Positions 48,680 through 61,027 are shown, numbered from the stretch's first letter. The stretch: DNA of 64,000 bases from Castellaniella sp035707805 (GCA_035707805.1 DASSTS010000024.1:62001-126000), one strand, 5' to 3'. Numbers and translations are program-made. Notes: a model not told the origin generated them from the sequence alone.

Positions 48680-51600
48680 CTAGGGCTTGGGACCGGGCTT
48701 GGAGTCGGGCTGTGGCGCATCGTCCACCGGGATCTCCTTGATGACGGGATCGTCCCAGGTGCCGGTCACGTGGTAGCGCACCGTCATGGCCTTGGCCAGC
48801 GGCGCCTTCAGCAGCCACTGCGTGAGAAAGGCGCCCAACCCGACGACCGGGTTGATGGCGATGCCGGCCGCCAGGGCCGCGCCGCTCACGTCCAGGTTGG
48901 GGACGAGCACCGCCTGCAGGTCCAGGGTCTGGTCCAGGATGTTGGTGCTGCCCTCGATCAGGGCCGTGCCCACGGGGCCGATGATCTTGTAGTCGTGGCC
49001 GCGCAGCACGCCGCGGTCCAGCGCCAGCGAGCCGCGCAGCTGGTCGAAGGGATAGCCGTCCTTCGGCAGGCCGGTCAGGCCCTGCTCCAGGCGGTTGAGC
49101 CGCGTGATCGACTGCAGCGACAGGACTTCCAGCAGCTTGGCCGTCTGGGAGCCGAGTTTCAGAAAGCGCCCCTTGTCCAGTTGCACCTGCAAGGTGCCGC
49201 GCAGGTCGGCCTTGTCACGGCGCCAGGGCAGGTTGCGCCAGAAGAAATCGCCCTGCAGGGTGCCCTGGCCGCCCGACATGAACCCCGGCAGGCCGGCGCG
49301 CTTGAGCCAGGCGCCGAGGTTCCTGGCTTCGACCGAGGCCTTCAGGCTCAAGCCCCGGTCCTCGCCCCGCAGGCGCCAGGTCCCGGTCCCGCGCAGGCGG
49401 GCATCGTCGTCACCCATCCGCAGGCGGTTCAGCTGCCAGACGTGGCGGGCGCTGTCCCGCACCCCTTCGACGGACAGGGCGCCCATGGAACGCCCGTAGA
49501 GGCGCAGATTGTCGGCCTGCAGCACCAGGCCCGGGATCTCGAGGTCGTCGTCGAAGCGGGCCTCGTCGTCGGGCTCGGGATCGGGCAGCAGCGAACGCGT
49601 GTCCCCGTCCTCGTCACCCAGGCTCAGGCGGGCGAAACGGGCGGACATGGGCCCCGTCACGCGTCCGTCCACCTCGCGCCATTTCAGCGTGCCCGTGGTC
49701 TGGTCCGAGCGCAGGTTCATGGACCAGTGCTCGTCGGGCGTGCGCGTGACCCGCAGCGCGGCATGATCGAGCCGGGTGGACAGCAGGCGCAACTGGTCGG
49801 CCTGCACGCTCAGCAGGGACAGGTCGGGCCACAGCGGCCGTGACGCCGCGCCGGCGGCCCGCTTGCGGCCGCGCCGGGGGATGGAGAATTCGTCGACGAT
49901 CCGGTTCCAGCGGTCCAGGTCGATCAGCGGATAGTGCAGGGCCAGCCGCAGGCCGGGCGCCTCGCTGTCCGCCGCCTGCCCCAGGCCGATCAGCACCTGC
50001 CGGAAATACGGGCCCTGGCGCTGGCCCCTGGCGTGGCGCAGGATGGCCGTGGCCTGGTCGCCCAGACGGACCTCCAGCACGTCGTCCTGCGGGTCGGCAT
50101 CGGACCAGCGCAACTGCAGGGTGCGGGGCTCCTCGGCCGGCTTGGCCAGGGGCGCCGGAAAATCCAGGGCCAGGCCGCGCAGGTCGGAATCCAGGGTGAA
50201 GCGGTGGACGCGCCCCTGTCGGGCGAGTTGCGCCTGATACGCCAGGCTGCCCGAGAGGCGGTCCATGCCGGGCGCCCCGATGAAGCCGGCCAGCGCCTTG
50301 GCGGTCACGCGGCCCTGCATCCGCAGCGCCTCTCCCTGGCCATTTTCCAGGGCGCCCTCGAGGGTCGCGGCGCCGCCCAGCAGCGTGGTCTCCAGCGGCC
50401 GGGCGATGCGCACCCCGTGTTCGTTGAAGTGCAGGCTGCCGTTCAGGTCGTCGAAGGCGGGCGCGTGCGGCAGGAACTGCAGCCGCCCCTGCTGCAGGTC
50501 GATGCGGCCCTGTACCTGCGTGTCCTCCCCATGGGTCAGCGGAATGGTCAGCGCCAGGGGCACCTGCCAGTCTCCAGCCGCGGTGGCCTCGTCGAAGACC
50601 CCGTGCAGCAGACGGGACAAGGGAGAATGCCGGATGAGGGACAGGTAGGCGGCGCCATCGGCCTCGGTGTGCCCCGACACCCGCAGGGTCGCGTCGTTCT
50701 CCAGGTCGGGGATCCGGGCCCGCACACCGCTCAGGCGGATGAGCTGTCCCGGCTCGGGCTCCATGCGGGCGGAGCTGGCCGTCAGCCGGAGGTCGGACCG
50801 GCGCAGGTCGGCAGTCCCGTCGATGTCCCGCAGCAGGGGCCAGGCTTGGCTGCTGGACCCGTTGGGAACGAACTCGACGCGCCCGCCGCGGATGTCGCCC
50901 TCGACCCGGAAATCGCCCGCATCCGGCCGTTCGCCGAAGGGGAATTCGGCCAGGTCGCCGCGCAGCATCCAGCGGCCGTTGGACACGGTGCCCGCCTGCA
51001 GGCCCTTGGCGAGCCAGGCGCGCGCGTCGGCGTCGACGACGCGCGGCAGATAGCGGTGGATGGCGTCCAGCCGGCCACGGGCGATGGTGCCCTGGAAGTC
51101 TGCCGTCCCGGCATGCCCGCCGGAGTCCCAGCGGCCCGAGCCCCGCACGGCGACGTCCGCATTGTCCCAGTCCAGCCGGTCGAGAATCAGCGACCAGTGC
51201 TCGCCGCGCCGCAGGCGGCCTTGCGCATCCAGGGCGCCCAGCGCCAGGGGTTCGTCGAACCACCTGGGTTGCGCCAGCCGGGCGTCGCGCGCCCGCGCCT
51301 CGAAGCGCAGGCCCTCGTCCGGCTTTGCATCCCCGTAGAGCGCCTGCCACTGCGCCAGCCCGCCCTGGGCCCAGAGATCGGCCAAGGGCGCCAGCAGGCT
51401 TTCGTCAGCCGCAGCCGTCCACCGCAGGGCGCGCACCTCCAGCAGGGTCGTGATCTGCGGCGCCTGCCCGCCGGGCTGCAGCCAGAATTGCGCGTCCAGG
51501 CGGCCCTGCTGCAGGGGCGGCGGCAGCGCCAGCCAGGGACGCCAGTCTTGGGCGGTCGCGCCCGAAAGCCGCAACCATGCCCGCCAGCCCGCCTGCGGGC

Positions 51601-52294
51601 CGGCCAGCGCCAGCCGCGTGGCCTCCTTCGCCTGCGCGCGCAGTTCCAGCCGCGTATCGTCCGCAGCCGGCGCGCGCGCCGCCAGCGTCATTCCCAGGCC
51701 GTCGCCCTGCCGGCGCAGCACCGCATGCACATCCCTCAACTGCAGGTCGGGCGCCCCCCTGAGGCGGTCCCGCCAGGTGATGGCGCCCTCCCGGAAGGCA
51801 ATCAGGGGCTGCGCCAGGATCCACCGCAGCCAGGCCGGCATGGCGAGCGGGCCATGGTCCGCGTCGGGATTGAAGACATGGTCCAGGAGTTCGATCCTGC
51901 CGTCGGCCCGGCGCTCGATCTCCAGGGCCATGCCCCGCACCTGGAGGCGCAGGACCCCCTGGCGCCCGGGCAGCAGCGCCGCCCAGTTCAGCCGGGCGCG
52001 GACCTCGGGAACGGACAGCACCGGCCGGCCATCGCCGTCCAGGATCCGGATGTCGTGGAGATCGAATTGCGGATCCCATCCCCGCCATGAGGCCTGGATC
52101 GGCCCCAGCGACACGCGCGCGTCCAGGGCCTGCGACAGCCGGGCCTCGATCTGCGGGCGCCAGTGATCGAGATGCGGCAGCACCAGATACCGCCCCGCCA
52201 GCAGCGCCCCGCCCAGCCCGAAATACAGGCACAGCACGAACACGGAAATCCACCGGCACCCGATCCAGGAAAGCTTTGAAATGAATTGGCGCAT
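48680..52294 (-). CDS. yhdP: YhdP-family AsmA-like envelope protein
   Basis: A 1204-residue protein with one N-terminal membrane anchor (about residues 10-36, WISVFVLCLYFGLGGALLAGRYLVLP) and a very long beta-rich periplasmic chain ending with the AsmA-like C-terminal region (FFWRNLPWRRDKADLRGTLQVQLDKGRFLKLGSQTAKLLEVLSLQSITR). YhdP, TamB and YdbH are bridge-like proteins that carry phospholipids from inner to outer membrane. Length and TM position agree with YhdP. It is divergent from glnE, the usual neighbour in Burkholderiales. Confidence 0.92.
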   Translation of the reverse strand: MRQFISKLSWIGCRWISVFVLCLYFGLGGALLAGRYLVLPHLDHWRPQIEARLSQALDARVSLGPIQASWRGWDPQFDLHDIRILDGDGRPVLSVPEVRARLNWAALLPGRQGVLRLQVRGMALEIERRADGRIELLDHVFNPDADHGPLAMPAWLRWILAQPLIAFREGAITWRDRLRGAPDLQLRDVHAVLRRQGDGLGMTLAARAPAADDTRLELRAQAKEATRLALAGPQAGWRAWLRLSGATAQDWRPWLALPPPLQQGRLDAQFWLQPGGQAPQITTLLEVRALRWTAAADESLLAPLADLWAQGGLAQWQALYGDAKPDEGLRFEARARDARLAQPRWFDEPLALGALDAQGRLRRGEHWSLILDRLDWDNADVAVRGSGRWDSGGHAGTADFQGTIARGRLDAIHRYLPRVVDADARAWLAKGLQAGTVSNGRWMLRGDLAEFPFGERPDAGDFRVEGDIRGGRVEFVPNGSSSQAWPLLRDIDGTADLRRSDLRLTASSARMEPEPGQLIRLSGVRARIPDLENDATLRVSGHTEADGAAYLSLIRHSPLSRLLHGVFDEATAAGDWQVPLALTIPLTHGEDTQVQGRIDLQQGRLQFLPHAPAFDDLNGSLHFNEHGVRIARPLETTLLGGAATLEGALENGQGEALRMQGRVTAKALAGFIGAPGMDRLSGSLAYQAQLARQGRVHRFTLDSDLRGLALDFPAPLAKPAEEPRTLQLRWSDADPQDDVLEVRLGDQATAILRHARGQRQGPYFRQVLIGLGQAADSEAPGLRLALHYPLIDLDRWNRIVDEFSIPRRGRKRAAGAASRPLWPDLSLLSVQADQLRLLSTRLDHAALRVTRTPDEHWSMNLRSDQTTGTLKWREVDGRVTGPMSARFARLSLGDEDGDTRSLLPDPEPDDEARFDDDLEIPGLVLQADNLRLYGRSMGALSVEGVRDSARHVWQLNRLRMGDDDARLRGTGTWRLRGEDRGLSLKASVEARNLGAWLKRAGLPGFMSGGQGTLQGDFFWRNLPWRRDKADLRGTLQVQLDKGRFLKLGSQTAKLLEVLSLQSITRLNRLEQGLTGLPKDGYPFDQLRGSLALDRGVLRGHDYKIIGPVGTALIEGSTNILDQTLDLQAVLVPNLDVSGAALAAGIAINPVVGLGAFLTQWLLKAPLAKAMTVRYHVTGTWDDPVIKEIPVDDAPQPDSKPGPKP

Positions 52295-52373
52295 GCCAGG
52301 TTTTGCAGTATGTTAAAGCCCCCTGCGAGCCCGGCTGCACCGGGCCCAGTCTCACCGAACCGTGACGGATCCG

Positions 52374-55124
52374 ATGCCCCGAGCCATTATATTAGAGCCC
52401 GCCTTGCAGTGGTCCGGCGCCCTGCGCCGCCATCTGATGGCCCATCCGGATGATCGCGCCCGCCTGCTGGCCGACAGCGCGGAACCGCTGACCCGCCGGA
52501 CTCTGCAAGCCTGGTACGGCCAGGCGCTGGGCGGCGCGGCCGATCCCGATCGGGTGACGCTGCAGCGCGTCCTGCGCCGCCTGCGCCAGCGGGTCTTCCT
52601 GACGCTGATGGCGCGCGACATCGCCGGCGCGGCGCCGCTGCACGAGGTGGTGGTCGCCATGTCGGCGCTGGCCGACCTGGCCGTGGGCCAGGCCTACGCC
52701 TGCGCCATGCGCACCCTGATGGAGGTCCACGGCGTCCCGCGCCACCCGGAGACCGGCGCCCCGCAGGACATGCTGATCCTGGGAATGGGCAAGCTGGGCG
52801 GCAAGGAGCTGAACGTCTCCTCGGACATCGACCTCATCATGCTGTACGACGAGGAAGGCGAAACCGACGGGCGCCGACGCATCAGCCACCACGAGTTCTA
52901 CGGCAAGGTCTGCCGGCTGATGATGCCCATCCTGTCGGAGCTGGATGCCGACGGCTACGTGTTCCGCACCGACCTGCGCCTGCGCCCGGACGGCGACTGC
53001 GGCCCCCTGGCCTGGAGCCTCGCGGCGCTGGAGAACTACCTGGTCGCCCAGGGCCGCGAATGGGAGCGCTACGCCTGGCTGAAGGCGCGCCTGATCCCCT
53101 GCCCCCTGTTCGACGAGGGCGCCTTCACCGCCCAGGCGCAGGCGCTGGAATCCCTGCGGCGGCCCTTCGTCTATCGCAAGTATTTCGATTTCGACGCCCT
53201 GGCCGCCTTGCGCAGCCTGCGCGAGCGCATCCGCACGGACTGGCAGCGCCGCGCCCAGGCGCGCCACGGCGTCGACACCCGGCACAACATCAAGCTGGGC
53301 GAGGGCGGCATCCGCGAGATCGAGTTCGTGGTGCAGCTCAACCAGTTGATCCGCGGCGGTCGGCAGCCCTCGCTGCAGCAGCGCAACCTGCTGGCGGCCC
53401 TGCACAAGCAGCACCGCGCCGGCATCCTGGACGACGCGCAGGCCGCGGGGCTGGAGGCCGCCTACGGCTACCTGCGCCGCGTCGAGCACCTGCTGCAGTA
53501 CCGCGAGGACGAGCAGACGCACCTGCTGCCGCACGACCCCAGCGGGATGGCGGCGCTGGCCCTGGCCATGGGCCACCCGGACATGGCGGATTTCCAGGCC
53601 ACGCTGGAGCGGCACCGGGCCTACGTGTCGGAGTGCTTTCACAATGCCTTCCGCATCGCCGGCATGGGCGACGACACGGTCGAGGAGGACGCGCCCCCCG
53701 CCGAGGCGCCGCAGGCGACGGTGTCCGACGAGCAGGCCCGCGACATGCAGGCGCACATCGACGCGCTGCTGGACAGCCACCGCATCCAGAGCCTGCCGCG
53801 CACCAGCCAGCAGCGGCTGCAGGCGCTGCTGCCGGCCCTGACGCGGACGGCCACGCAGACCGACGATCCGCCCGCCACGCTGCTGCGCCTGCTGAGCCTG
53901 GTGGAGCACATCGCCCAGCGCAGCGCCTACCTGGCGCTGCTGGCCGAGTATCCGGAAACCCTGGCCCGCGTGGCGCGCATCGTCAGCGCCAGCCCCTGGG
54001 CCTCGCAGTATCTCAGCCGCTATCCGCTGCTGCTCGACAGCCTGATCGAATGGCGCAGCCTGATGGAGGCGCCCGATTTCCCCGCCCTGGCCCGGCAGCT
54101 GCGCAGCGACCTGGATGCCTGCGTGCTGCCTGACGGCCAGCCGGACGTGGAGCAGCAGATGAACCTGATGCGCGACGTGCAGCACCAGGTGACGTTCCAG
54201 CTGCTGGCCCAGGACCTCGAGAACGTGGTCAGCGTGGAAAGCCTGGCGGATCACCTGTCGGCGCTGGCCGACCTGATGCTGGCCGAGGCGATCCACCGGG
54301 TCTGGCCGCAGGTGCTGCCCCGCGAGCGGCGCGCCGATCCGGGCGAGCCGCATTTCGCCATCATTGCCTACGGCAAGCTGGGCGGCAAGGAGATCGGCTA
54401 CGCCTCCGACCTGGATCTGGTCTTCCTGTACGACGATCCGGACCAGGAGGCGGGCGAACGCTATGCCAAGCTCGGCCGCCGGGTGGCGTCCTGGCTGTCG
54501 ACGCTGACCTCGTCGGGCCGCCTGTACGAGATCGACCTGCGCCTGCGCCCGGACGGCGACGCGGGGCTGCTGGCGCTGCCGGTCGATGCGTTCGAGCATT
54601 ACCAGCTGAACCAGGCCTGGTCCTGGGAACACCAGGCCCTGACGCGCGCCCGTTTCGTGGCCGGCGATGCGGCGATCGGCGCGCGCTTCGAGGACATCCG
54701 CCAGCGGATCCTGCTGCTGCCGCGGGACCCGGAGGCGCTGCGCCGCGAGATTCTGGCGATGCGCGAGAAGATTTCGCAGGGGCACCCGAACCGCAGCGGG
54801 GATTTCGATCTGAAGCACGACCGGGGCGGGATGGTGGACATCGAGTTCATCACGCAGTTCCTGGTGCTGAGCGAGTCGGGGGCGCATCCGGAGCTGCTGG
54901 GCAATCTGGGCAATATCGCGCTGCTGGGGCTGGCGGCGCAGGCGGGGCTGATTCCGGGGGTGCTGGCGGCGGACGTGGCGGATGCGTACCGGGTGTTCCG
55001 GCGCCGCCAGCATGCGTTGCGACTGCAGGGGGCGGACAAGGCCCGGGTGCCGCCGGCGGAGTTCACGCGGGAGCGGGACGCGGTGCGGAAGTTGTGGGGG
55101 GTGGTGCTCGAGGGGAGGCGCTGA
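52374..55124 (+). CDS. glnE: Bifunctional glutamine synthetase adenylyltransferase/deadenylase
   Basis: A 916-residue enzyme with two nucleotidyltransferase domains: the deadenylase half with GMGKLGGKELNVSSDIDLIMLY (about residues 135-156) and the adenylylation half with YGKLGGKEIGYASDLDLVFLY (about 664-684), each followed by its GlnD/PII-like helical domain. It switches glutamine synthetase off and on in response to nitrogen. The start may be ATG at 52374 or GTG at 52362; neither has a strong ribosome site. The last 130 codons use G-ending codons far more than the rest of the gene. Confidence 0.95.
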   Translation: MPRAIILEPALQWSGALRRHLMAHPDDRARLLADSAEPLTRRTLQAWYGQALGGAADPDRVTLQRVLRRLRQRVFLTLMARDIAGAAPLHEVVVAMSALADLAVGQAYACAMRTLMEVHGVPRHPETGAPQDMLILGMGKLGGKELNVSSDIDLIMLYDEEGETDGRRRISHHEFYGKVCRLMMPILSELDADGYVFRTDLRLRPDGDCGPLAWSLAALENYLVAQGREWERYAWLKARLIPCPLFDEGAFTAQAQALESLRRPFVYRKYFDFDALAALRSLRERIRTDWQRRAQARHGVDTRHNIKLGEGGIREIEFVVQLNQLIRGGRQPSLQQRNLLAALHKQHRAGILDDAQAAGLEAAYGYLRRVEHLLQYREDEQTHLLPHDPSGMAALALAMGHPDMADFQATLERHRAYVSECFHNAFRIAGMGDDTVEEDAPPAEAPQATVSDEQARDMQAHIDALLDSHRIQSLPRTSQQRLQALLPALTRTATQTDDPPATLLRLLSLVEHIAQRSAYLALLAEYPETLARVARIVSASPWASQYLSRYPLLLDSLIEWRSLMEAPDFPALARQLRSDLDACVLPDGQPDVEQQMNLMRDVQHQVTFQLLAQDLENVVSVESLADHLSALADLMLAEAIHRVWPQVLPRERRADPGEPHFAIIAYGKLGGKEIGYASDLDLVFLYDDPDQEAGERYAKLGRRVASWLSTLTSSGRLYEIDLRLRPDGDAGLLALPVDAFEHYQLNQAWSWEHQALTRARFVAGDAAIGARFEDIRQRILLLPRDPEALRREILAMREKISQGHPNRSGDFDLKHDRGGMVDIEFITQFLVLSESGAHPELLGNLGNIALLGLAAQAGLIPGVLAADVADAYRVFRRRQHALRLQGADKARVPPAEFTRERDAVRKLWGVVLEGRR

Positions 55125-55144
55125 TCGCGATTGCGAGGCAGCTC

Positions 55145-55249
55145 ATCGGCGCGGCCTGGGGCGGCGGGGCGCAGGTCGCGAACTGGCGGCTTCGCCGGGT
55201 GTGGGGGCGTGGGCTCCAACAGCGCCCCGCCGCCCCAGGCCGCGCCGAT
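55145..55249. repeat. Perfect 28-bp inverted repeat after glnE
   Basis: Arms 55145-55172 and 55222-55249 are exact reverse complements (28 of 28 bases) enclosing a 49-base loop that itself contains GGCG-GCTT-CGCC. There is no T-run, so it is not a standard terminator. The 273-base gap 55125-55397 holds no convincing gene; beyond the repeat I see nothing named. It may be a dispersed palindromic element or a strong messenger 3' structure. Confidence 0.9.
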
Positions 55250-55397
55250 TGACGACGATTGGTGCGGGGGTTTGGCTCGCGGTGGCTGTGCCGAAAAGCG
55301 GGGCGTGGCGATGGCGTGATCGCGCAGGCAGGCTTTTGCTCAGGGCGCGCGGCCGGGATGACATAATGCGGCAGAGACATTCCACCGGACGTGCCCG

Positions 55398-56615
55398 ATG
55401 ACCGCCAAATTGCCCTTCAACACCTATCTGTATTTCCTCGCGCAGTCGATCAACCTGACCGCGGCCGTCATGTCGGTCGCCATGGCGGCGATCGTGGGGG
55501 CGTCGCTCACGCCCAGCCTCTGGCTGTCCACGGTGCCTTACGGCTTCCAGTTCCTGTTCGTGATGCTGATGACGGTGCCGGCGTCCCGGCTCATGTCCCG
55601 CATCGGGCGCAAGCCCGCGTTCCTGCTCGCGACGGTGCCGCTGGCGCTCGCGGGGGCGGCGGGCTATCTGGCCATCGGCCGGGGCTCGTTCGTGTTGCTC
55701 ACCGTGTCGCATGCGCTGCTGGGCACCTACATCGCCTTTGCGAACTTCAACCGCTTCGCGGCCACGGACGGGCTGGACGCCGGGCTCAAACCCCGGGCGA
55801 TCTCGCTGGTCGTGGCAGGCGGGGTCCTGGCCGCCCTCACCGGCCCGCTGCTGGCCGATCGGCTGAAGGACGCCGCGGGTTTCGCGCCCTTTGCCCTGTG
55901 CTATGCGGCCTTCATCGGGCTGGCGCTGCTGTCCTTCGTGGTCCACCTGGCGGTGCGGGACGCGCCCGGCGCCGCGCGGCCCCAGGCCGCCGCGAAGGGA
56001 CACGCGGGCGCGGCCTGGGGCGTCGTCCGGTGCACGCCCGCGCTGGCGGCAGCCATCGCAGTGGCGGCGCTGGGCTACGGCATCATGAACCTGCTGATGG
56101 TGCAGGCTTCGCTGCACATGGCGGGGCTGCACATGCACTTTTCGGCGGTCGGCACGGCCATCCAATGGCACGTGGTGGCGATGTTCGCGCCGTCCTTCTT
56201 CACGGGCGCGATCATCGCCCGCCTGGGACTCCGGACGGTCGTGGCCGGCGGCATCGTCCTGCTGATCGCCAGCAGTGTCCTGAACCTCCTGTCCGACGAC
56301 TACCTGATGCTCGTTGCCAGCCTGGTGGTCCTGGGGCTGGGCTGGAACTTCACCTACGTGGGCGGCAGCGCCCTGCTCGCCCGCGTTCTGGGGGAACATC
56401 CCCAGGCGATCGAGGTCCAGGGCCTGAACGACCTGGGGCTTTCCATCCTGGCGACGGCCGGCGCCTTCCTGCCCGCCCTGCTCCTGCAAGGGCTGGGGTG
56501 GGCCGGCACCAACCTGGCCTGCATCGCGCTGTGCCTGGCGCTGCTGGCCTACGTCCGCCGCTGCCTGCGCCACCACCCGGCCGTCAGCGCCGATCCGGCG
56601 GCCGCGAAGGCCTGA
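55398..56615 (+). CDS. MFS transporter, unknown substrate
   Basis: A 405-residue protein with 12 predicted helices; the first reads NTYLYFLAQSINLTAAVMSVAMAAIVG and the motif-A loop RLMSRIGRKPAFLLA (about residues 62-76) is well preserved. An Ala/Arg-rich cytoplasmic loop separates the two halves (about 190-206). This resembles the YfcJ/YhhS-type MFS group found in betaproteobacteria. The AraC regulator gene follows after 33 bases on the same strand and may be co-transcribed. The substrate is unknown. Confidence 0.85.
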   Translation: MTAKLPFNTYLYFLAQSINLTAAVMSVAMAAIVGASLTPSLWLSTVPYGFQFLFVMLMTVPASRLMSRIGRKPAFLLATVPLALAGAAGYLAIGRGSFVLLTVSHALLGTYIAFANFNRFAATDGLDAGLKPRAISLVVAGGVLAALTGPLLADRLKDAAGFAPFALCYAAFIGLALLSFVVHLAVRDAPGAARPQAAAKGHAGAAWGVVRCTPALAAAIAVAALGYGIMNLLMVQASLHMAGLHMHFSAVGTAIQWHVVAMFAPSFFTGAIIARLGLRTVVAGGIVLLIASSVLNLLSDDYLMLVASLVVLGLGWNFTYVGGSALLARVLGEHPQAIEVQGLNDLGLSILATAGAFLPALLLQGLGWAGTNLACIALCLALLAYVRRCLRHHPAVSADPAAAKA

Positions 56616-56648
56616 AGGGCGCTATCGCGGGCATACTGGTCATTCCGC

Positions 56649-57542
56649 ATGCGTCACGCCCCCTCTCCTCCGGACAAGGCAGTGCAAAGCGGTCAGTCCC
56701 CGGACCCGTCCGGCGCACGCGGCGATCCGCCCGATGCGTTCTGGCGCGATCCGGCCATGCCGTTTGCGGAAAGCCGCCGTGCCTGCCGCAGCCGCGCCTG
56801 CTACCAGCCCCACCACCATCCGACCTTCTCCATCGGCGCGGTCGATGAAGGCCGCAGCGTCTTTGCCGGCGCGGCGGACGGGCCGGTCGCCCTGCGTCCC
56901 GGCACGCTGGTCTTCGTGCCGGCGGGGCGCGTGCACGCCTGCAACCCCGCCCCGGACACCGCCTGGAGCTATCAGATGCTGCATCTGGATGCCGCATGGC
57001 TGCGGGCGGTCCGCCGGGAATATGCCGACGTCGGCCCAGGCGCCGACGAGCCGGTCCGGATCGCAAGGGACCCGACGGCCTACCGGCGGTTCTGCGAGCT
57101 CAATGCGCGGCTCTTCTCCCCCGCCGAACCCGGCGACAAGGAAGCCGCGCTGATCGAATTCATGGGCCACGCCGACACCGAGTCGGGGCTGCGCATCGAG
57201 GCGCCGGTCGTGCCGGCGGACGCGGCGGGGCGGATCCGGCCGGCGCTGGAGCGCCTGCGCGCCGTCCCGGGCGCCCATGCCCCGCTGGGCGAACTGGCGG
57301 CCCTGGCGGGCATGAGCCGCTACCAGCTCATCCGCGCCTTTCGCGGCGTCACCGGCATGACGCCGCATGCCTGGCTCCTGAACCAGCGCGTCAACCTGGC
57401 AAGGGACCGCATCCGGACAGGCGCCGACATCGTCGAGGTGGCCCTGCGCCTGGGCTTTGCGGACCAGGCGCACTTCCAGCGGGTCTTCAAGGCCTACACG
57501 GGGGTCACGCCCGGCAGCTTCCGGCGCGTGGCGGCCCGCTGA
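56649..57542 (+). CDS. AraC-family transcriptional regulator
   Basis: A 297-residue regulator with an N-terminal cupin sensor (about 30-130; QPHHHPTFSIGAVDEGRSVF, LVFVPAGRVHACNPAP) and a C-terminal double helix-turn-helix (about 200-295; PLGELAALAGMSRYQLIRAFRGVTGMTPHAWLLNQRVNLARDRIRTGADIVEVALRLGFADQAHFQRVFKAYTGVTPGSFRR). This is the layout of regulators of LysE-type exporter genes, and a LysE gene lies immediately downstream, so it probably activates that exporter in response to an amino acid or analogue. Confidence 0.9.
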   Translation: MRHAPSPPDKAVQSGQSPDPSGARGDPPDAFWRDPAMPFAESRRACRSRACYQPHHHPTFSIGAVDEGRSVFAGAADGPVALRPGTLVFVPAGRVHACNPAPDTAWSYQMLHLDAAWLRAVRREYADVGPGADEPVRIARDPTAYRRFCELNARLFSPAEPGDKEAALIEFMGHADTESGLRIEAPVVPADAAGRIRPALERLRAVPGAHAPLGELAALAGMSRYQLIRAFRGVTGMTPHAWLLNQRVNLARDRIRTGADIVEVALRLGFADQAHFQRVFKAYTGVTPGSFRRVAAR

Positions 57543-57620
57543 CGGGAGAACGGCCCGCTGAAGGAAACCGCGGCCCGCTGAAGGAAACCGCGGACCGCTG
57601 AGGGGAAAGCCGCGGACCGC
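57532..57620 (+). repeat. 20-bp tandem repeat spanning the end of the AraC gene
   Basis: CGGCCCGCTGAAGGAAACCG occurs at 57551-57570 and 57571-57590, with a diverged copy at 57591-57612, a partial copy to 57620, and a related 19-base unit at 57532-57550 that contains the gene's own CGC-TGA stop. The array looks like serial duplication of the 3' end, giving several in-line TGA triplets. Confidence 0.85.
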
Positions 57621-57733
57621 GCCGTGGCGGTGTCTCGCGGCGCACCGGCTGCCGGGCGCCGCTGCAATTTCCTTCAATACGGGAGGCCGTTCCTCCGGCA
57701 CACTGCGGAGAAATTTTCGTGTGTGCGCGTCCA

Positions 57734-58369
57734 ATGCAGCAGTTCCTCATCATCGCCGCAGCGCATTTCCTGGCGCTGCTGTCTCCCGGGCCCGATTTCT
57801 TCCTGATCGCCAGGACTTCACTGTCCGCCGGCTGGCGCATTGCCAGCGGCGCATGCGCGGGCATCGCGCTGGCCAATGGGACGTTCATCATCGCGGCGTT
57901 CGCCGGCACCGGCGCGATGCGGCCGGACAGCGCGGGTTTCATCGTCCTGCAGACGGCGGGCTGCGCCTACCTGCTGTATCTCGGGGTGCTGTTCGTCCGC
58001 CATGCGGGCCGCCGCCCGCTGGACGTTAGGCGCGGCTGTGCGCCCGTGCCGGCGGGTGCGTCCGCCGCCTGGCGCCGGGCCCTCGGCATGGGTTTCCTGT
58101 CGGGGATCCTGAATCCGAAGAACGCGCTGTTCTACGCCAGCCTGGCCGCCATGCTGACCGGTCCCCACGCCAGTGCCGGCTGGAAGACGGTCTACGGCGC
58201 CTGGATGTTCAGCGCGGTGCTGCTGTGGGACGTGCTGATCGCTGCCCTGATCGGCAACCGGGCAGTGCTGCGGCGTTTCGCGCGCGCACTGCCCTGGCTG
58301 GAGCGCATGTCCGGAATCGTGCTGATCCTGCTGGCGCTGGGGGTCCTGGCCGTGATCGCGCGCCGCTGA
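57734..58369 (+). CDS. LysE-family amino-acid exporter
   Basis: A 211-residue membrane protein with six helices. MQQFLIIAAAHFLALLSPGPDFFLIARTSLSAGWRIASGACAGIALAN carries the LysE/RhtB signature SPGPDF in the first loop, and GFLSGILNPKNALFYASLAA the second-half motif NPK. It would export a basic or hydrophilic amino acid or analogue. It is 191 bases downstream of its probable AraC regulator. The ATG at 57734 is preferred over an in-frame GTG at 57719. Confidence 0.9.
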   Translation: MQQFLIIAAAHFLALLSPGPDFFLIARTSLSAGWRIASGACAGIALANGTFIIAAFAGTGAMRPDSAGFIVLQTAGCAYLLYLGVLFVRHAGRRPLDVRRGCAPVPAGASAAWRRALGMGFLSGILNPKNALFYASLAAMLTGPHASAGWKTVYGAWMFSAVLLWDVLIAALIGNRAVLRRFARALPWLERMSGIVLILLALGVLAVIARR

Positions 58370-58395
58370 GGGCGTCTCCGCGGAGAACGCCCTCA
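58368..58395. terminator. Hairpin between the LysE and clpB genes
   Basis: GAGGGCGT and ACGCCCTC with an inner CTCC/GGAG stem sit between the converging genes. There is no T-run on either strand, so termination is possible but not certain. Confidence 0.4.
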
Positions 58396-58398
58396 CGC

Positions 58399-60990
<2,592 letters not shown>

Positions 60991-61012
60991 GGGTGGAACC
61001 CTTTATAGGGAG

Positions 61013-61027
61013 GGGGCGCTGCGCCCC
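61013..61027 (-). repeat. Hairpin in the clpB leader
   Basis: GGGGCGC, T, GCGCCCC: a 7-bp palindrome in the predicted 5' leader, 23 bases before the clpB start codon and 11 bases after the -10. It could affect translation or simply reflect GC richness. Confidence 0.35.
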
